The translations under genes were made by a program, and so were the position numbers. From Vreelandella zhuhanensis (lineage in GTDB: Bacteria > Pseudomonadota > Gammaproteobacteria > Pseudomonadales > Halomonadaceae), in the NCBI RefSeq assembly GCF_009793355.1, contig NZ_WTKP01000006.1, positions 62,001 to 126,000 of the forward strand: 64,000 nt of DNA. The letters are read 5' to 3'. This document shows positions 62,453-64,000 of the stretch, piece by piece. Positions within the stretch are counted from its first letter, which is position 1. The number at the start of each line of letters is the position of its first letter. The notes below the pieces were generated by a model. That model ran no database searches and had not been told where the DNA came from. It was given only the letters and a program-made list of their open reading frames with translations.

Positions 62453-63756
62453 CACGCTTGAACAATATTTGGGTGTTGCTGTTCGGCGCCCTGTTGATCG
62501 GGGTGCCATGGGGCTATGCCGTGATCCCGTTGCTGGCGGGCGGCTCGTTATTGCTCTGGCTGGGCATGCGGCCGAGAAGCATCCGGCGCCTGCAGTGCCT
62601 GGACCGGGACGATGCCTGGCTGTGCCTGGCATTGCTTGTTTTTGGTGGCGTATGGCTCGCCGATGTAGGGCGTAGCGGGCACTGGCCGGTGGGCCAGGGC
62701 AACCAGGGGGTGATGCTGCCGCTCTGGCCGCTGCTGGCGGCGGCCTTTCTGGCAGGGCTGCGCTTACGGCCCCTGACGCCTGGGGTGTTATGGGCCGCGG
62801 TGAGTCTCGGCGCCCTGGGCGCGGGCAGCATTGCACTGTATGAACGCTTGATCATCGGGCATGCCCGGGCCGCCAACGGCATGAATGCGATCCCCTTTGG
62901 CAACCTTTCGCTGTTGCTGGGTGGGCTGTCTTTTATCGGCGCCCTCTGGTGCATGCGGGGCGCCAAGACCCAGCATAAAAGCCTGCTGGCGCTTACCCTG
63001 GTCGCGGGGCTGGCCGGCATGCTGGGCTCGCTGTTGTCCGGTACCCGCGGGGGCTGGATTGCGGCACCGCTATTGTTGTGGGTGATCTACCGGGCGGCCC
63101 GCGAGGTGCTGTCGTTGGCGTGCCTGCATCGGCTGGCGGCGGGGATGCTAATGCTGCTGATCGCGGTGGTGATGGTGCCGCAAAGCGGGGTGCGCGATCG
63201 CGTGGCGCTGGCGGTGAGCAATGTAGAGGCTTACTGGACCCAGGATGTGCGCGGCACCTCGGTCGGGTTGCGCCTGGAAATGTGGCGGGCCGGCGGCAGC
63301 TTGTTTGTCGAGCGACCTTGGCTCGGCTGGGGAGAGGGGGCGCTTGAGGTGGCCAGAGACGACCTGGTGGCGGAGGGACGATTGCACCCGGGCATCAGCC
63401 GGCATGATCAGCTGCACAGCGACCTGATCGATACCGCCGCGCGGCGCGGAAGCCTGGGGCTGCTAAGCCTGTTGCTGCTGTATGGCGTGCCGATCGGGCT
63501 GTTCTGGAAACACCTGCGAGCGCCCGGCGCTGGCGCGGAAATACGCTTGCTTGCCGCCGCCGGCATGATGGTGCCGGTGGCGTTCATCGATTTCGGCCTC
63601 ACCCAGTCCATGCTGCGCGATGCGCGTGGTCTGAGTGGTTATCTGGGCTTGCTGGTCATCTGCTGGACGGTGCTCAGGCAAGCTCAAGTCTCTGCGCCTG
63701 ACGCCGCCTTGCGCAGGGGATCAGCGACTTGGTTATCGAAGCGCTGCACCGGATAA
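62449..63756 (+). CDS. waaL: O-antigen ligase WaaL-type
   Basis: 435 residues, about 11-12 membrane helices. The large periplasmic loop contains RPWLGWGEGALEVARDD and ISRHDQLHSDLIDTAARRGS, with the conserved Arg and His of the WaaL/Wzy_C fold. It would join finished O-chains to lipid A-core. Being distant from the wzx/wzy block is usual for ligases. Note the SGTRGGWIAAP segment, also typical. Confidence 0.88.
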   Translation: MTRLNNIWVLLFGALLIGVPWGYAVIPLLAGGSLLLWLGMRPRSIRRLQCLDRDDAWLCLALLVFGGVWLADVGRSGHWPVGQGNQGVMLPLWPLLAAAFLAGLRLRPLTPGVLWAAVSLGALGAGSIALYERLIIGHARAANGMNAIPFGNLSLLLGGLSFIGALWCMRGAKTQHKSLLALTLVAGLAGMLGSLLSGTRGGWIAAPLLLWVIYRAAREVLSLACLHRLAAGMLMLLIAVVMVPQSGVRDRVALAVSNVEAYWTQDVRGTSVGLRLEMWRAGGSLFVERPWLGWGEGALEVARDDLVAEGRLHPGISRHDQLHSDLIDTAARRGSLGLLSLLLLYGVPIGLFWKHLRAPGAGAEIRLLAAAGMMVPVAFIDFGLTQSMLRDARGLSGYLGLLVICWTVLRQAQVSAPDAALRRGSATWLSKRCTG

Positions 63757-63788
63757 ATCCCTGTCTAGAGACGCGAGATAAAAACCCC

Positions 63789-64000
63789 ATGCCTGTAGCA
63801 CTGCCTCGCCATTTGGCGATTTTACTGCTGATGACGGTAGCCACGTTGTTTGCTGCCAACCACGTCTCGGCACGGCTGGCCTTTGACGACGGTGCCGGGC
63901 TGCTGCTGGCCGTGTTGATGCGCTCCGGGGTGGCCTGCGTGATCTTGGCGGCATTGGTGATCGGGCAAAAAAAGCGCCTGCGACTGCCGGCGGGGACATG
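63789..64000 (+). CDS. EamA/DMT-family transporter, 5' part only
   Basis: 70 codons run off the right edge: LAILLLMTVATLFAANHVSA, then GLLLAVLMRSGVACVILAALV. The first two membrane helices and the Ala-Asn pair fit the EamA (drug/metabolite transporter) family. Substrate unknown. It starts 33 bases after waaL. Confidence 0.75.
   Translation, partial: MPVALPRHLAILLLMTVATLFAANHVSARLAFDDGAGLLLAVLMRSGVACVILAALVIGQKKRLRLPAGT

Overview
The window is a high-GC gammaproteobacterial chromosome segment. It most resembles the Halomonadaceae (Halomonas-type halophiles). I infer this from the yjbEFGH, Wza/Wzc and bacillosamine-type O-unit gene set, and from abundant REP-like palindromes with a GTAG/GTGG head. 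No 16S rRNA gene or other taxonomic marker is present, so the assignment is tentative.

Layout. (1) 1-768: the 5' part of a GAF-PAS sensor gene, minus strand. (2) 1023-19921: seven genes on the plus strand, each overlapping the next by a few bases, forming one operon of about 19 kb. It encodes a CHASE2 sensor whose kinase core has lost its phosphorylatable His, a one-domain response regulator, a membrane protein with two PgsC/CapC-like units and a long soluble tail, a large membrane-anchored beta-rich protein, a putative zinc amidohydrolase, a 1718-residue exported protein ending in a probable beta-barrel, and a HEAT-repeat protein fused to a PgsB/CapB Mur-ligase-like amide ligase. I read this as an undescribed, Gram-negative, poly-gamma-glutamate-like synthesis and export machine. 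It is the most interesting object in the window. (3) 19955-20566: a tandem array of paired REP elements.

(4) 20573-24489, minus strand: yjbEFGH exopolysaccharide genes. They are divergent from (5) a surface polysaccharide locus, 24892-50079. That locus starts with an RfaH ops element in the leader of wza, then wza and wzc; rmlB, rmlA, fdtA, fdtC-like and fdtB (dTDP-3-acetamido-3,6-dideoxyhexose); wzx; an AT-rich block with two glycosyltransferases, an AsnB-type amidotransferase and wzy; and a GC-rich block with UDP-GlcNAc 4-epimerase and 6-dehydrogenase (UDP-GalNAcA), a glycosyltransferase, and pglC/D/E/F-type bacillosamine genes, ugd and an ElyC-like gene. A truncated glycosyltransferase start at 39391 marks the junction between the AT-rich and GC-rich blocks.

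(6) 50095-59480: an island of toxin-antitoxin and mobile genes packed with REP elements. It holds a frameshifted Rpn nuclease, a PIN-toxin stub with its antitoxin, a zeta-like toxin cut by an IS1341-type tnpB element, higA beside a higB remnant, an intact RelE/HigA pair, an intact HepT/MntA pair, nadS with a toxin remnant, glmM, and an intact Xre/RES pair. (7) 59626-64000: a GAF-PAS-LOV-GGDEF-EAL protein (a likely blue-light-responsive c-di-GMP enzyme), a strong terminator, a tiny coupled ORF, a WaaL-type O-antigen ligase, and the start of an EamA transporter.

How the parts may work together: the window gathers three envelope polymer systems (PGA-like, Yjb, Wzx/Wzy O-antigen or capsule) plus the ligase and GlmM, which feeds UDP-GlcNAc. 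The TA/REP/IS island between ugd/elyC and glmM looks like a recombination-prone gap.
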